A stretch of DNA of 64,000 nt from Rivibacter subsaxonicus (GCF_004217215.1 NZ_SHKP01000004.1:1024829-1088828); one strand, 5' to 3'. Counted from the stretch's first letter, positions 18,647 to 27,445 are shown. Numbers and translations: made by a program. The notes: generated from the letters alone by a model not told the origin.

Positions 18647-18671
18647 CATCGTCAACTTGAGGTTGACGATG
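18647..18671. promoter_or_regulatory. Perfect inverted repeat (10+5+10), LysR operator candidate
   Basis: CATCGTCAAC, spacer TTGAG, GTTGACGATG. The arms are perfect and lie 8 bp upstream of the leftward LysR start at 18638. The right arm contains TTGACG, which could serve as a -35 element for the rightward dehydrogenase gene. The size and interrupted dyad fit a LysR recognition site. Confidence 0.65.
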
Positions 18672-18752
18672 CTTTCACTTTAGCGCTCATCCGGCCAGGG
18701 TGGCGGCACCTAGAGTCATCTCCAGCGCAACTCTCTTGAACACGGACTCGCC

Positions 18753-19829
18753 ATGAAGACCTATCGCATCGCCACCATTCCCGGAGACGGCATCGGCAAG
18801 GAGGTCGTGCCCGCCGGCCAGAAGGTGCTGGAGGCCCTGGCGGCCGCCGACGGCAGCTTCGGCTTCGAGTTCGAGGACTTCGGCTGGGGCGGCGACTGGT
18901 ACCGCGCGCACGGCGAGATGATGCCGGCCGACGGGCTCGACGCGCTGCGCGGCAAGGACGCGATCCTGTTCGGCTCGGCCGGCGACCCGCACATCCCCGA
19001 CCACGTCACGCTGTGGGGCCTGCGGCTGAAGATCTGCCAGGGCTTCGACCAGTACGCCAACGTGCGGCCGACGCGCATCCTGCCCGGCATCGACGCGCCG
19101 CTGAAGCGCTGCCAGCCGGCGGACCTCGACTGGGTGATCGTGCGCGAGAACTCCGAGGGCGAGTACTCCGGCGTCGGCGGGCGCGTGCACCAGGGTCATC
19201 CGATCGAGGCGGCGACCGATGTCTCGATCATGACCCGCGTCGGCGTCGAGCGCGTGCTGCGCTACGCCTTCGAGCTGGCGCGCACGCGACCGCGCAAGCT
19301 GCTGACGGTGGTCACCAAGAGCAACGCACAGCGCCACGCGATGGTGATGTGGGACCAGATCGCGGCCGAGGTGGCGAGCGAGTTCCCGGACGTGCGCTGG
19401 GACAAGGAGCTGGTCGACGCGATGACCGCGCGCATGGTCAACCGGCCTGCGAGCCTGGACACCATCGTCGCGACCAACCTGCACGCCGACATCCTCAGCG
19501 ACCTGGCCGCGGCGCTGGCCGGCAGCCTGGGCATCGCGCCCACCGGCAACATCGATCCCGAGCGCCGCTATCCCAGCATGTTCGAGCCGATCCACGGCTC
19601 GGCCTTCGACATCATGGGCAAGGGCCTGGCCAATCCGGTGGGCACCTTCTGGTCCTGCGTGATGCTGCTCGAACACCTGGGCGAGCGCGGCGCCGCGCAG
19701 CGGCTGATGCAGGCCATCGAGACCGTCACCGCCACGCCCGCGCTGCACACGCGCGACCTGGGCGGCAAGGCGAACACCGTCGACGTGACCCAGGCCGTGT
19801 GCCGCCAGCTCGCGGCTGCCGCGCGCTGA
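18753..19829 (+). CDS. Tartrate dehydrogenase / D-malate dehydrogenase family
   Basis: 358-residue member of the isocitrate/isopropylmalate dehydrogenase superfamily. IPGDGIGKEV starts the protein. VRENSEGEYSGVGGR and the metal/substrate motif TNLHADILSDLAAALAGSLGIAPTGNI are typical of tartrate dehydrogenase/decarboxylase and D-malate dehydrogenase (TtuC/DmlA). It would oxidise L-tartrate, meso-tartrate or D-malate with NAD+ and divalent metal. Context with a LysR and a Bug receptor suits uptake and oxidation of a C4 hydroxyacid. The exact substrate cannot be fixed by eye. Confidence 0.88.
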   Translation: MKTYRIATIPGDGIGKEVVPAGQKVLEALAAADGSFGFEFEDFGWGGDWYRAHGEMMPADGLDALRGKDAILFGSAGDPHIPDHVTLWGLRLKICQGFDQYANVRPTRILPGIDAPLKRCQPADLDWVIVRENSEGEYSGVGGRVHQGHPIEAATDVSIMTRVGVERVLRYAFELARTRPRKLLTVVTKSNAQRHAMVMWDQIAAEVASEFPDVRWDKELVDAMTARMVNRPASLDTIVATNLHADILSDLAAALAGSLGIAPTGNIDPERRYPSMFEPIHGSAFDIMGKGLANPVGTFWSCVMLLEHLGERGAAQRLMQAIETVTATPALHTRDLGGKANTVDVTQAVCRQLAAAAR

Positions 19830-19870
19830 GGCGCGCCGGGACCTCATTCAAACGACAGGAGACAAAGACC

Positions 19871-20884
19871 ATGGCCCGTTCTACCGGCAAGGCTTGCCAT
19901 CGCCCGCATCCCTTCACGCGCCGCGCGCTGCTCGCGGCCGGCGCCGCTATCGCGCTGACCGCTGTTGCGGGCGCAACGCGGGCCGAGAGCTGGCCCAGCA
20001 AGCCGGTCACGCTGGTCGTGCCGTTCCCGGCCGGCGGCACCACCGACGTGCTGGCCCGCGCGCTCGCGGAGAAGCTGACGCTCAGCCTTGGCCAGACCGT
20101 GATCGTCGAGAGCAAGCCAGGCGCCGGCGCGACGCTGGGCGCCGACTTCGTCGCCAGGGCCCGGCCCGACGGCTACACGCTGCTGGTGGGCGCGGTGCAC
20201 CACACGATCGCCAGCAGCGTCTACAAGAAGCTGCCCTACGACTTCCAGAAGGACTTCGCGCCGCTGACAACGATCGCGATGGTGCCGAACGTGCTGGTCG
20301 TCAACGCCAGTTCATCGGCGAAGTCGGTGGCCGAGCTCGTGACGCTGGCCAAGTCGGCCAAGCCGGAGCTGAGCTACGGCTCCAACGGCAACGGCACGGC
20401 CCAGCACCTGATCGGCACCCAGTTCGAGAACCTCACCGGCACGAACCTGCTGCACATCCCCTACAAGGGCAGCGGCCCGCTGACGACCGACCTGCTGGGC
20501 GGCCAGGTCACGATGTCCTTCGACACCATCACGCCGGTGCTGCAGCACATCAAGGCCGGCAAGCTGCGCGCGCTGGCGGTCACCACCGCCAAGCGGTCGA
20601 GCTCGCTGCCCGAGGTGCCCTCGCTGGCCGAGGCGGGGCTGAAGGACTTCGACATCGGCACCTGGTTCGGCGTGCTGGCGCCGGCGGCCACGCCCAAGGA
20701 CATCGTGGCCCGGCTGTCGACCGAGATGATCAAGATCATCCAGTCGCCCGACTTCAGGAAGCGCATGGAGGAGATCGGCGCCGAGCCGATCGGCAACACG
20801 CCCGAGCAGATGGCGCAGCAGATCAAGGGCGAGACCGAGAAATTCGCCAGGCTGGTCAAGCAGGCCAACGTCACCATCGAGTGA
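19871..20884 (+). CDS. Bug/TctC-type tripartite tricarboxylate transporter receptor
   Basis: 337 residues. The signal peptide has TRRALLAAGAAIALTAVAGATRA. The mature protein starts WPSKPVTLVVPFPAGGTTDVLARALAEKL, the hallmark of Bug periplasmic receptors, with IPYKGSGPLTTDLLGGQV later. It binds a carboxylate ligand, probably the dehydrogenase substrate. It lies 41 bp downstream of that gene behind CAGGAGACAAAG. The TctA and TctB membrane partners are absent from the window, as is common for orphan Bug receptors. Confidence 0.9.
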   Translation: MARSTGKACHRPHPFTRRALLAAGAAIALTAVAGATRAESWPSKPVTLVVPFPAGGTTDVLARALAEKLTLSLGQTVIVESKPGAGATLGADFVARARPDGYTLLVGAVHHTIASSVYKKLPYDFQKDFAPLTTIAMVPNVLVVNASSSAKSVAELVTLAKSAKPELSYGSNGNGTAQHLIGTQFENLTGTNLLHIPYKGSGPLTTDLLGGQVTMSFDTITPVLQHIKAGKLRALAVTTAKRSSSLPEVPSLAEAGLKDFDIGTWFGVLAPAATPKDIVARLSTEMIKIIQSPDFRKRMEEIGAEPIGNTPEQMAQQIKGETEKFARLVKQANVTIE

Positions 20885-20921
20885 GGCCCCCGGCGCGCGC
20901 CGGCGGTGGCACCATGTGGGC

Positions 20922-21212
20922 ATGAACCAAGGCTTCGGAAGCGAGTCGCCGCGTGCGCATGCCCAGACCGAGCATCGCAAGCCGGCGCGTTACCTGGTCG
21001 TGATCGACTCCGGAGGGGTTGCCATCGCGCGCCTCTTTCTGGACACGCGCGAGCAGGTGGCCGAGTTCGATGCCGCGACCGAGGAAGCCGCGCAGATGAC
21101 GGCAGGACTGGTGCCCGCCAGGGGCGCCGGTGGCGCCGAGTGGGATCGCGCGCTCGAGGGCCACAGCGCCGCCGAGCGCGGCGCCGCCGAGGTCTACACG
21201 CTAGCCGTCTAG
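20922..21212 (+). CDS. Small hypothetical protein
   Basis: 96-residue soluble protein of unknown function. The middle contains a beta-like stretch (ARYLVVIDSGGVAIARLFL) followed by helices (TREQVAEFDAATEEAAQMT). Starts at GTG 20916 and ATG 20922 are both possible; ATG is preferred. It is 37 bp after the Bug receptor gene, so may be read with it, and is convergent with the lipoprotein gene. No family is recognised. Confidence 0.6.
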   Translation: MNQGFGSESPRAHAQTEHRKPARYLVVIDSGGVAIARLFLDTREQVAEFDAATEEAAQMTAGLVPARGAGGAEWDRALEGHSAAERGAAEVYTLAV

Positions 21213-21219
21213 GCGCGCA

Positions 21220-21726
21220 TCAGCGCCGGTCGCCGCAGTTGCAGCCCTTGTCGAACACGACGCGCCACTTGGCGGCGCCTTCCTTGCGCCAGATCGAGGT
21301 GAAGGTCGCAATCTGGCGGCCGTTCGGGTCGTAGACCGGGCCGGTGGAGATCGCCAGCGTGCCGGACTCGAGCACCTCGACCTTTTCCGGCGACCACGAG
21401 AACGGCGCCTTCGGCCCCTCGAACCAGCGCTGCCAGTGGGCCGCCACCGCGGCCCTGCCGCGCAGCGCCTCGGCGCCCGGCGGGCCGGAGAAGAACACCG
21501 CCTCCTCCGACAGGAAGCTCTGGAAGCCCGCGAAGTCGCGTTCGGCCATCGTGCTCGCGAAGTCGCTCTCGTGCGAGCGCACCTGGCGCTCGGCGACCGC
21601 GAGGTCCTCGGTGCGGGCGTACTTCTTGTCGACCGCGTCGACGGTGGCGCAACCGGTGATGGCCAGCATCGCCAGCGCGGCGCTGGCCGCGAGCCAGGCG
21701 CGGCGCAGTGGGAACAAGCGGTTCAT
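21220..21726 (-). CDS. NTF2-like (SnoaL/DUF4440) lipoprotein
   Basis: 168 residues. A lipoprotein signal ends in LAITGC, giving a lipidated Cys near residue 25. The mature part is an NTF2-like domain (VRSHESDFASTMAERDFAGFQSFLSEEAVFFSGP through SIWRKEGAAKWRVVFDKGC) of the DUF4440 type. The role is unknown; such domains bind small ligands. Its start overlaps the mdlB stop by 4 bp (ATGA), so it is the last gene of the exporter operon. Confidence 0.8.
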   Translation of the reverse strand: MNRLFPLRRAWLAASAALAMLAITGCATVDAVDKKYARTEDLAVAERQVRSHESDFASTMAERDFAGFQSFLSEEAVFFSGPPGAEALRGRAAVAAHWQRWFEGPKAPFSWSPEKVEVLESGTLAISTGPVYDPNGRQIATFTSIWRKEGAAKWRVVFDKGCNCGDRR

Positions 21727-23582
21727 GTGGCGTCCTCCTCGTTGATCTCTTCGTCTTCTTCCAGCCGCTGCAGCTCGTAGAGCCGGCGGTAGATGCCGCC
21801 CTCGATCTGCATCAGCGCATCATGCGGGCCGAGCTCGGCGATGCGGCCGTGATTCATCACGACGATGCGGTCGGCGTCGCGGATCGTCGACAGCCGGTGC
21901 GCGATCGCGATCGTCGTCACGCGCCCGCGCAGCGCGTCGAGCGCAAGCTGCACCTCGCGCTCGGTGGCGCTGTCGATGTGACTGGTGGCCTCGTCGAGCA
22001 GCAATATCTTGGGTGCGCCGGCCAGCGCGCGCGCGATCGCGATCAGCTGCTTCTGGCCGACCGAGAGCCGGGCGCCGCCCTCGCCGAGCGGGGTGTCGTA
22101 GCCCTGCTCGAGCGCGGCGATGAAGTCGTGCGCGCGCGCCGCCTCGGCCGCGGCGCGCACCTGCGCGTCGCTCAGCGCGCGGCCCATCGCGATGTTCTCG
22201 CGCGCACTGGCCGCCAGCAGGAAGGGCTCCTGCGGCACCAGGCCGAGCGCGGCGCGGAAGGCCTCTTCGCCGAGCGCCTCGACCGGCAGTCCGTCGACGC
22301 ACAGCGCACCGGCCGGCGCCGGATAGAAGCGCAACAACAGCGACAGCAGCGTGCTCTTGCCGCTGCCGGTGTGGCCGACCACGCCGATGAACTCGCCCGG
22401 CTCGATCTCGAGCTTCAGGTGATGCAGCACCGGCCGCCCCGGCAGGTAGGCAAAGCTCAGGTCGCGCACCGAGACCGCGCCGCGCGAGACCTCGGCCGTG
22501 CTGGCCGGCTGGGCCGCCTCGGCCTCGCGCAGCAGCACGTTGACGCGCGCCGCCGACACCACCGCCTGCTGCAGTTGCGAGAACTGCATCGTGATCTGGA
22601 TCAGCGGGTCGACCACCCGGCTCACGTAGCTGATGAAGGCATAGAGCACGCCGATCTCGACCGCACTCAGGCCGCCGCCGGCGGTGGCCTCGAACTGGCG
22701 CAGCCCGAACAGCCCGATCACCGACGCCAGCAGCGCGACGTTGAGCAGGTCGAGCGCCGGTCGCAGCAGCCAGGCATTGGCGCGCAGCTCGATGCGGCGC
22801 GAGGCGTAGTGCGCCTCGTTGACGCCGGTGTAGCGCTGCGCGAAGCGGGGTGCGGCGTTGTCGGCCTGCAGCACCGCCATGCCGGCGATGCTCTCGGCCA
22901 TCTGCGCGTTGAGCTCGCTGCGCAGCTCGCGCGAGCGCGCCACCGCCGGCGCCGACAGCCGCTGGTAGAGCCAGACGATCGCCACCACCGCCGGCAGCAG
23001 CACCGCGACGATGCTCATCAGCTTGAGATCGAGCCAGGCCATCGCCAGCAGCAGGCCAAGCAGCAGGATCAGGCTGTCGAGCATCACGAACAGCACCTGC
23101 ACGTAGAGCTGCTGCACCGCCTCGGTGTCGTTGGTGACGCGGCTCACCAGCTGGCCGGTGATCGCACGGTCGAAATAGGCCATCGGCAGCCGCAGCACAT
23201 GGCCGTAGACCTGCTCGCGCAGCCGCCGCACCGAACGCATCGCCAGCCCGGCCAGCCGCACCAGCTGGCCGTAGCGGATCAGCGACGCGAGGCAGCCGGC
23301 CAGCAGCGCGCCGAGCAGCAGGCCGCCGATCTGCAGCAGCTCCGGATCGCCGCGACCCGCCTGTGGCAGCAGGTGGCGATCGATCAGCAGCTTGCCGAGC
23401 ACCGGGCCGAGCGCCTCGAGCCCGGCCGCGATGGCCAGGCCGAAGGCGCCGATGCGCAACTGGCCGATGTCGGGCCGGGCCGCGCTCCACAGCAGCGCGA
23501 AGGCGTCGCGCCGGGCCTGGGCCGGCGCGGGTGGGGGCGCGGTCGCCGCCTCGACCGGGTTGGCGAGCTCAGGCGACGACAT
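21723..23582 (-). CDS. mdlB: ABC exporter subunit, MdlB-like (permease-ATPase)
   Basis: 619 residues: an N-terminal six-helix transmembrane domain (about 35-330) and a C-terminal ATPase. Walker A is GHTGSGKST, the signature is LSVGQ and Walker B is ILLLDEATSHID with the catalytic Glu. The variant signature LSVGQ with an intact Glu is the MdlB pattern of heterodimeric exporters. The ATG at 23582 begins MSSPELANP and overlaps the mdlA-like gene by 14 bp. The substrate is unknown; lipid or drug export is typical. Confidence 0.87.
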   Translation of the reverse strand: MSSPELANPVEAATAPPPAPAQARRDAFALLWSAARPDIGQLRIGAFGLAIAAGLEALGPVLGKLLIDRHLLPQAGRGDPELLQIGGLLLGALLAGCLASLIRYGQLVRLAGLAMRSVRRLREQVYGHVLRLPMAYFDRAITGQLVSRVTNDTEAVQQLYVQVLFVMLDSLILLLGLLLAMAWLDLKLMSIVAVLLPAVVAIVWLYQRLSAPAVARSRELRSELNAQMAESIAGMAVLQADNAAPRFAQRYTGVNEAHYASRRIELRANAWLLRPALDLLNVALLASVIGLFGLRQFEATAGGGLSAVEIGVLYAFISYVSRVVDPLIQITMQFSQLQQAVVSAARVNVLLREAEAAQPASTAEVSRGAVSVRDLSFAYLPGRPVLHHLKLEIEPGEFIGVVGHTGSGKSTLLSLLLRFYPAPAGALCVDGLPVEALGEEAFRAALGLVPQEPFLLAASARENIAMGRALSDAQVRAAAEAARAHDFIAALEQGYDTPLGEGGARLSVGQKQLIAIARALAGAPKILLLDEATSHIDSATEREVQLALDALRGRVTTIAIAHRLSTIRDADRIVVMNHGRIAELGPHDALMQIEGGIYRRLYELQRLEEDEEINEEDAT

Positions 23583-25344
23583 CGTCTTCCTCCGCCGTCG
23601 GCTCCTCGGCCTCGAGCTGCTGCTCGAGCTGCTGGTACTGCCATTGAGCGGCGTACCAGCCGCCGCGCGCCAGCAACTCGGCATGGCTGCCGGACTCGAC
23701 CACGTGGCCATGCTGCAGCACCAGCGTGTGGTCGGCGTCCATCACCGTGCTGAGTCGGTGGCTGGCGATGATCACGCTGCGACCGACGCGCTGTTCGCGC
23801 AGGTGGGCCAGGATGCGCGACTCGGTGAGGGTGTCGACCGCCGACAGCGCGTCGTCGAGCAGCAGCAGCGGCCGGTCGGCCAGCAGCGCGCGCGCGATCG
23901 CCACCCGCTGGCGCTGCCCACCCGAGAGCGTGACGCCGCGCTCGCCGACCGGCGTGTCGTAGCCCTGCGGCAGGCGCTCGATGTCCTCGTGCAGCGAGGC
24001 CATGCGCGCGGCGCGCACCACCTCCTCGCGCGTCGCATCGGGCTTGGCCAGCGCGATGTTCTGCGCCACCGTCGCCGAGAACAGGAAGGCCTCCTGCGCC
24101 ACCCAGGCCACCTGCTCGCGCAGGGCCTGCAGCGAGAGCTGGTTCAGTGGCGTCGCGCCCCAGTGCAGCGTGCCCGATTGCGGATCCCACTGGCGCAGCA
24201 GCAGCTTGAGCACGCTGCTTTTTCCCGCGCCGGTCGGGCCGACCAACCCCAGCGTGTGGCCGGCCGGCAGCAGCAGCGAGACGCCGTCGAGCGCGGGCCT
24301 GGCCTGGCCGGGGTAGGCGAAGCGCACCTGCTCGAGCCGGATCGGCGCCTGTGGCGCGGGCGTTTCCGTGCCCTCGTCGACCAGCGTCAGCGGCGCATCG
24401 AGCACCGGCTGCAGCCGGCCCCAGGCGGCGCGGCCGCGCTCGATCAGGCTCAGCACCCAGCCGGCGGCAAACATCGGCCAGATCAGCTGGCCGAGGTAGA
24501 GGTTGAAGCTGGTCAGCTCGCCGATCGTCAGCTCGCCGTGCCAGACCCGCCAGCCGCCGTAGCCCAGCGTCAGCACCACGGCAAAGGTCAGCGAGACGCC
24601 GACCGCCGGCTCGTAGGTCGCTTCCCAGCGTTGCGCGCGCTCGCTGGCGCGGGCGGCGTCGGCGGCGAGTTCGGCAAAGCGGGCCGAGGAGCGCTGCTCG
24701 AGGCCGAGCGCGCGCAGCGTGCGCACGCCCGACAGCGTTTCCTGCACATGGTCGTTGAGGTGCGAGAAGGCGTTGAGCGCGTCGCGCGAGGCGTCGTGCA
24801 GGTGGCGCGAGATCCACCAGAAGGCCAGCGCCATCGGCGGGAAGGGCAGCAGTGCCACCAGCGCCAGTTTCGGGTCGACCACGATCGCCATCGCTGCCAC
24901 CACCAGCACCAGGGTCATGGTGCCGTCGAAGCCGGCCAGCATCGCCTCGCCGGCGGCGAGTTCGATGGCGTCGATGTCGTTGGTCGCGTTGGCCATCAGG
25001 TCGCCGGTGCGGCGCTGCTGGAAGAACGGCGGGCCCTGCAGCGTCAGCCGCTGGTAGAGCCGCGCGCGCAGTTCGACGCCGAGCCGGTAGGCCGCGGCGT
25101 AGAGCTTGAGCCGCCAGCCGACCCGCAGGAAGTAGATCGCCAGGCCCGCGCCGACCAGCTTGGCGAGTTCGAGCGCCAGCGTCTGCGGCGTCAGCCGGTT
25201 GGCGACCAGGCCGTCGACCAGCAGGCCGACCTGGCGCGGCAGCCACACGGTCAGCAGGGCCACGCCGAACAGCATCAGCGCGGAGGCGGCGTAGGCCGCC
25301 CAGTGGCTGCGCACGAAACGGGAAATCAGGCCGGCAAGCGTCAT
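23569..25344 (-). CDS. mdlA: ABC exporter subunit, MdlA-like (permease-ATPase)
   Basis: 591 residues. The transmembrane domain spans about 15-310, then an ATPase domain with Walker A GPTGAGKSS, signature LSGGQRQR and Walker B LLLLDDALSAVD. In Walker B, Asp replaces the usual catalytic Glu. This is the degenerate half of a heterodimer; the partner next door has the canonical Glu, so one of the two ATP sites should be slow. It is first of a three-gene operon (mdlA, mdlB, lipoprotein). Its promoter region backs onto the small-peptide cassette at 25435. Confidence 0.88.
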   Translation of the reverse strand: MTLAGLISRFVRSHWAAYAASALMLFGVALLTVWLPRQVGLLVDGLVANRLTPQTLALELAKLVGAGLAIYFLRVGWRLKLYAAAYRLGVELRARLYQRLTLQGPPFFQQRRTGDLMANATNDIDAIELAAGEAMLAGFDGTMTLVLVVAAMAIVVDPKLALVALLPFPPMALAFWWISRHLHDASRDALNAFSHLNDHVQETLSGVRTLRALGLEQRSSARFAELAADAARASERAQRWEATYEPAVGVSLTFAVVLTLGYGGWRVWHGELTIGELTSFNLYLGQLIWPMFAAGWVLSLIERGRAAWGRLQPVLDAPLTLVDEGTETPAPQAPIRLEQVRFAYPGQARPALDGVSLLLPAGHTLGLVGPTGAGKSSVLKLLLRQWDPQSGTLHWGATPLNQLSLQALREQVAWVAQEAFLFSATVAQNIALAKPDATREEVVRAARMASLHEDIERLPQGYDTPVGERGVTLSGGQRQRVAIARALLADRPLLLLDDALSAVDTLTESRILAHLREQRVGRSVIIASHRLSTVMDADHTLVLQHGHVVESGSHAELLARGGWYAAQWQYQQLEQQLEAEEPTAEEDDVVA

Positions 25345-25434
25345 GCAGCGGTCACAAACGGGCGCCGCTGCGGGTCGCAGCGGCGTCTCTTCGAAAGGGG
25401 TGGCGGCAGTGTAGGGCGCCGCCGCGAGGGTCGT

Positions 25435-25571
25435 TCGTTCCGGGCTGGCTGCAGTTCAGACCGCGCAGGGGGCGCTTCGTCGCAAACCGCAGGCGCCTTG
25501 CGCAGGCCGCGCCGATAGTTCAGCCATCGAACAACGACAGCCTTCAACAACAGACCTCCCAGGAGCACGCC
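25435..25571 (+). promoter_or_regulatory. Conserved upstream region, copy A
   Basis: This 137-bp segment aligns almost without gaps to 37605-37740, upstream of a paralogous gene. The strongest shared blocks are GGCGCTTCGTCGCAAAC, GCGCCGATAGTTCAG and CATCGAACAACGACAG, ending in an AGGAGCAC ribosome site. The length of conservation suggests a shared regulatory region or 5' UTR structure, not merely a recent duplication. Confidence 0.7.
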
Positions 25572-25802
25572 ATGATCACCCAGACCCTCGCCGCACTGAC
25601 CTCACTGAGCACCCGCATCGCCGTCGCCGTTGCCGCCGTTTCACTGAGCGCGCTGCAGCTGGCGGGTCTGGCCGACATCGCTTCGCCCGATACCCGCACC
25701 GTGATGCTGGAGCGCGTCGTGATCGAGGGGCATCGCGACCTGCAGCAACCGGTCAACGTCGCACAGAACCTCACCGATCGCTGCGCGACGCCGAACTGCT
25801 GA
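25572..25802 (+). CDS. Small secreted peptide, paralogue A
   Basis: 76 residues. The N-terminal half (MITQTLAALTSLSTRIAVAV and on to LQLAGLADIA) resembles a signal peptide with an unusually long n-region. The mature part is short, about 35-40 residues: TVMLERVVIEGHRD, then a Cys-rich end reading RCATPNC. The paralogue at 37741 keeps the start MITQTLAA, TVML-D/E-RV, HRD and a terminal C-A-T-x-x-C. Ribosome site AGGAG is 7 nt upstream. It ends before a strong terminator, so is a single-gene unit. The function is unknown. Confidence 0.75.
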   Translation: MITQTLAALTSLSTRIAVAVAAVSLSALQLAGLADIASPDTRTVMLERVVIEGHRDLQQPVNVAQNLTDRCATPNC

Positions 25803-25867
25803 TCCGTTCCCATCAAGGCAATCGATCCCTCTTCAGCGCAACCCAAAGACTCCTGCGCTGCTTCCTC

Positions 25868-25907
25868 GGCCACGCCCCGTGCACGCACGGTGCGTGGCCC
25901 ATTTTTT
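25868..25907 (+). terminator. Strong rho-independent terminator
   Basis: GGCCACGC pairs with GCGTGGCC and an inner CCGT/ACGG stem closes the loop (25868-25899). TTTTTT follows at 25902-25907. It ends transcription of the small-peptide gene at 25572. Confidence 0.85.
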
Positions 25908-25972
25908 GGTGCCTGCGCGGCACGCGCGCGAGCGCGGCGGCGCCGTGGCGGGCCAGAGCCGACAATAGGGCC

Positions 25973-26245
25973 ATGCAAGACTTCTTTTCCAGCATCGGCC
26001 GCGGCCTCACGCGTGCCGTCCTGTTCGTCGCCGGTGCGATCTTCGCGTTCAGCCTGCTGGTGGCCGGGCTGATCGGCGCGCTGTTCCTCGGCTTGGCGGC
26101 GCTGCTCAGCGGCGGCCGCATCAAAGCGCGCCGTTTCCGGATGCCGCAACGACCTGGCCCGGGCGCCGGCGTCGGCCGCGGCGAGGTGGTCGACGTCGAG
26201 GTGCGCGAGGTTCCCGCGCCGCCACCGCCGCCGGTCGAGCGCTGA
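25973..26245 (+). CDS. Small membrane protein
   Basis: 90 residues. A hydrophobic stretch (about 13-46, VLFVAGAIFAFSLLVAGLIG and on) forms one long or two short membrane helices. A basic linker and an acidic/proline-rich C terminus (VVDVEVREVPAPPPPP) follow. Function and family are not recognised. The ATG at 25973 has no strong ribosome site. It lies between a terminator and the LuxR promoter, so is probably transcribed alone. Confidence 0.6.
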   Translation: MQDFFSSIGRGLTRAVLFVAGAIFAFSLLVAGLIGALFLGLAALLSGGRIKARRFRMPQRPGPGAGVGRGEVVDVEVREVPAPPPPPVER

Positions 26246-26267
26246 GCCGGCCTTGCGTTGCGCCGGA

Positions 26268-26335
26268 GCAGGTGAATATTCACCTGCCGCCGGGTGCAGA
26301 CTGCCCAGCCGCAGCGGTGGCCCCGAACTAGTCTT
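26268..26335 (+). promoter_or_regulatory. Palindrome plus AACTAGTCTT promoter module (LuxR gene)
   Basis: GCAGGTGAATATTCACCTGC is a perfect 20-bp palindrome (26268-26287). Exactly 41 bp after its TCACC half-site comes AACTAGTCTT (26326-26335), 47 bp before the LuxR start. The same half-sites and the same 41-bp spacing occur before the DUF4148-like gene at 60642. It is probably an activator or repressor site plus a core promoter element. Confidence 0.65.
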
Positions 26336-26382
26336 TCCCCGGTGAGTCGGCAATGGCGCGACTCCCAACTAGGGGAACCAGC

Positions 26383-27111
26383 ATGTTCGACCTGATCTCG
26401 CGCTCCCGGCCTCAGCAGCCATCCCACGACCGTCCGGCCGCCGCGTACAGCGGACCGGAACGACGATCGGCCGCCGCGGGGATGTGGGCGTTGATCGCCG
26501 CGGCCATCGAGGAGATCGACTACGGCATGGTGCTGCTGGACGGCGATCTCCGCGCCTTCCACATGAACGCGGCAGCGCGCCAGACGCTGGGCGATGCCGA
26601 GTTGCTGCTGCTGCGCGGCAGCATGCTCGGTGCCCGTCATGCGCGTGACGAGGGCGCGCTGTACGCGGCGCTGAAGGACGCGCTGGAGAAGGGCCGTCGC
26701 AAGATGCTCAACCTGGGCGATGGCGCCCGGCCGATGTGCGTCTCGGTGGTGCCGCTCGACCTGCCCAGCACGCACAGCGCGCGCTCGGTGCTGGTCATGC
26801 TGGAGAAGCGCAAGGTCTGCGGCGAACTCGCCGTCGAGAGCTTCGCGCGCAACCACCAGCTCTCCTACGGCGAGACGCGCGTGCTGCAGGCGCTCTGCGA
26901 CGGTGTGCGGCCGACGCAGGCCGCGCGCCGAAACGGCGTGGCGCTGTCGACGGTGCGCACCCAGATCAGCAGCATCCGCACCAAGACCGGCGCGGCGAGC
27001 ATTCCCGACCTGCTCGGTCGCATCGCCTCGCTGCCGCCGCTGATGAGCGTGCTGCGCGCGCATTGCGGCGGCCCGTCACTGGTCAACGAGACGTCGCGTC
27101 GCGCCGCCTGA
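26383..27111 (+). CDS. LuxR-family regulator with PAS-like sensor
   Basis: 242 residues. A PAS-like N-terminal region (about 33-150: IAAAIEEIDYGMVLLDGDLRAFHMNAAAR) precedes a LuxR/GerE helix-turn-helix (about 165-225: LSYGETRVLQALCDGVRPTQAARRNGVALSTVRTQISSIRTKTG). The ligand or signal is unknown; no receiver domain or autoinducer domain is evident. AGGGGA lies 7 nt before ATG 26383. A perfect 20-bp palindrome upstream suggests autoregulation. Confidence 0.82.
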   Translation: MFDLISRSRPQQPSHDRPAAAYSGPERRSAAAGMWALIAAAIEEIDYGMVLLDGDLRAFHMNAAARQTLGDAELLLLRGSMLGARHARDEGALYAALKDALEKGRRKMLNLGDGARPMCVSVVPLDLPSTHSARSVLVMLEKRKVCGELAVESFARNHQLSYGETRVLQALCDGVRPTQAARRNGVALSTVRTQISSIRTKTGAASIPDLLGRIASLPPLMSVLRAHCGGPSLVNETSRRAA

Positions 27112-27146
27112 GCGCCGCGTCGGCGTCGCGCCGACGGTACTGAAGC

Positions 27147-27192
27147 ACGAAGCACGGCGCCGATCCGCGGCAGGATCGGCGCCGTGCTTCGT
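27147..27192 (+). terminator. Perfect 20-bp stem hairpin after the LuxR gene
   Basis: ACGAAGCACGGCGCCGATCC (27147-27166) pairs fully with 27173-27192 around the loop GCGGCA. It lies 36 bp after the LuxR stop. No T-run follows, so it may stabilise the mRNA end or act with Rho as well as terminate. Confidence 0.6.
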
Positions 27193-27445
27193 CGTGCGCG
27201 CCTGTGCGTGCCCGGCGTCGATATCGCTCGCGCCGCGATGTCCTCAGTTGAGGTGAAGCAGTGCCTCGCAGGGGCACCTTCTCCCCAGATGGATCGAGGC
27301 AGCAGACATCCACGCCACCTAGCCTTCTCTCACCCGGATGCAATCCATCGTGCGAAGCGCACTCCACAGCGGTCGCGCCACTTCTCGGGAACAAAGAGCC
27401 CGCTCACGCGGGCGATGTCCAGTCCGTCCACCGAAAGGAATCGCA
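27193..27445. other. Intergenic region upstream of the first DUF4148 gene
   Basis: Together with the hairpin this makes a 334-bp gap. It holds GCACC at 27274-27278 and ACCTAGCCTT at 27317-27326, 38 bp apart. This is a loose match to the TCACC-41 bp-AACTAGTCTT module found at two other genes. An AAGGA ribosome site lies just before 27446. Nothing coding-like was seen. Confidence 0.4.

Noticed and set aside
19013-19870. Long plus-strand upstream extension of the Bug receptor frame
   Set aside because: The stretch before 19871 is a frame-shifted copy of the dehydrogenase gene and lacks a signal peptide. The receptor begins at its own signal at 19871.
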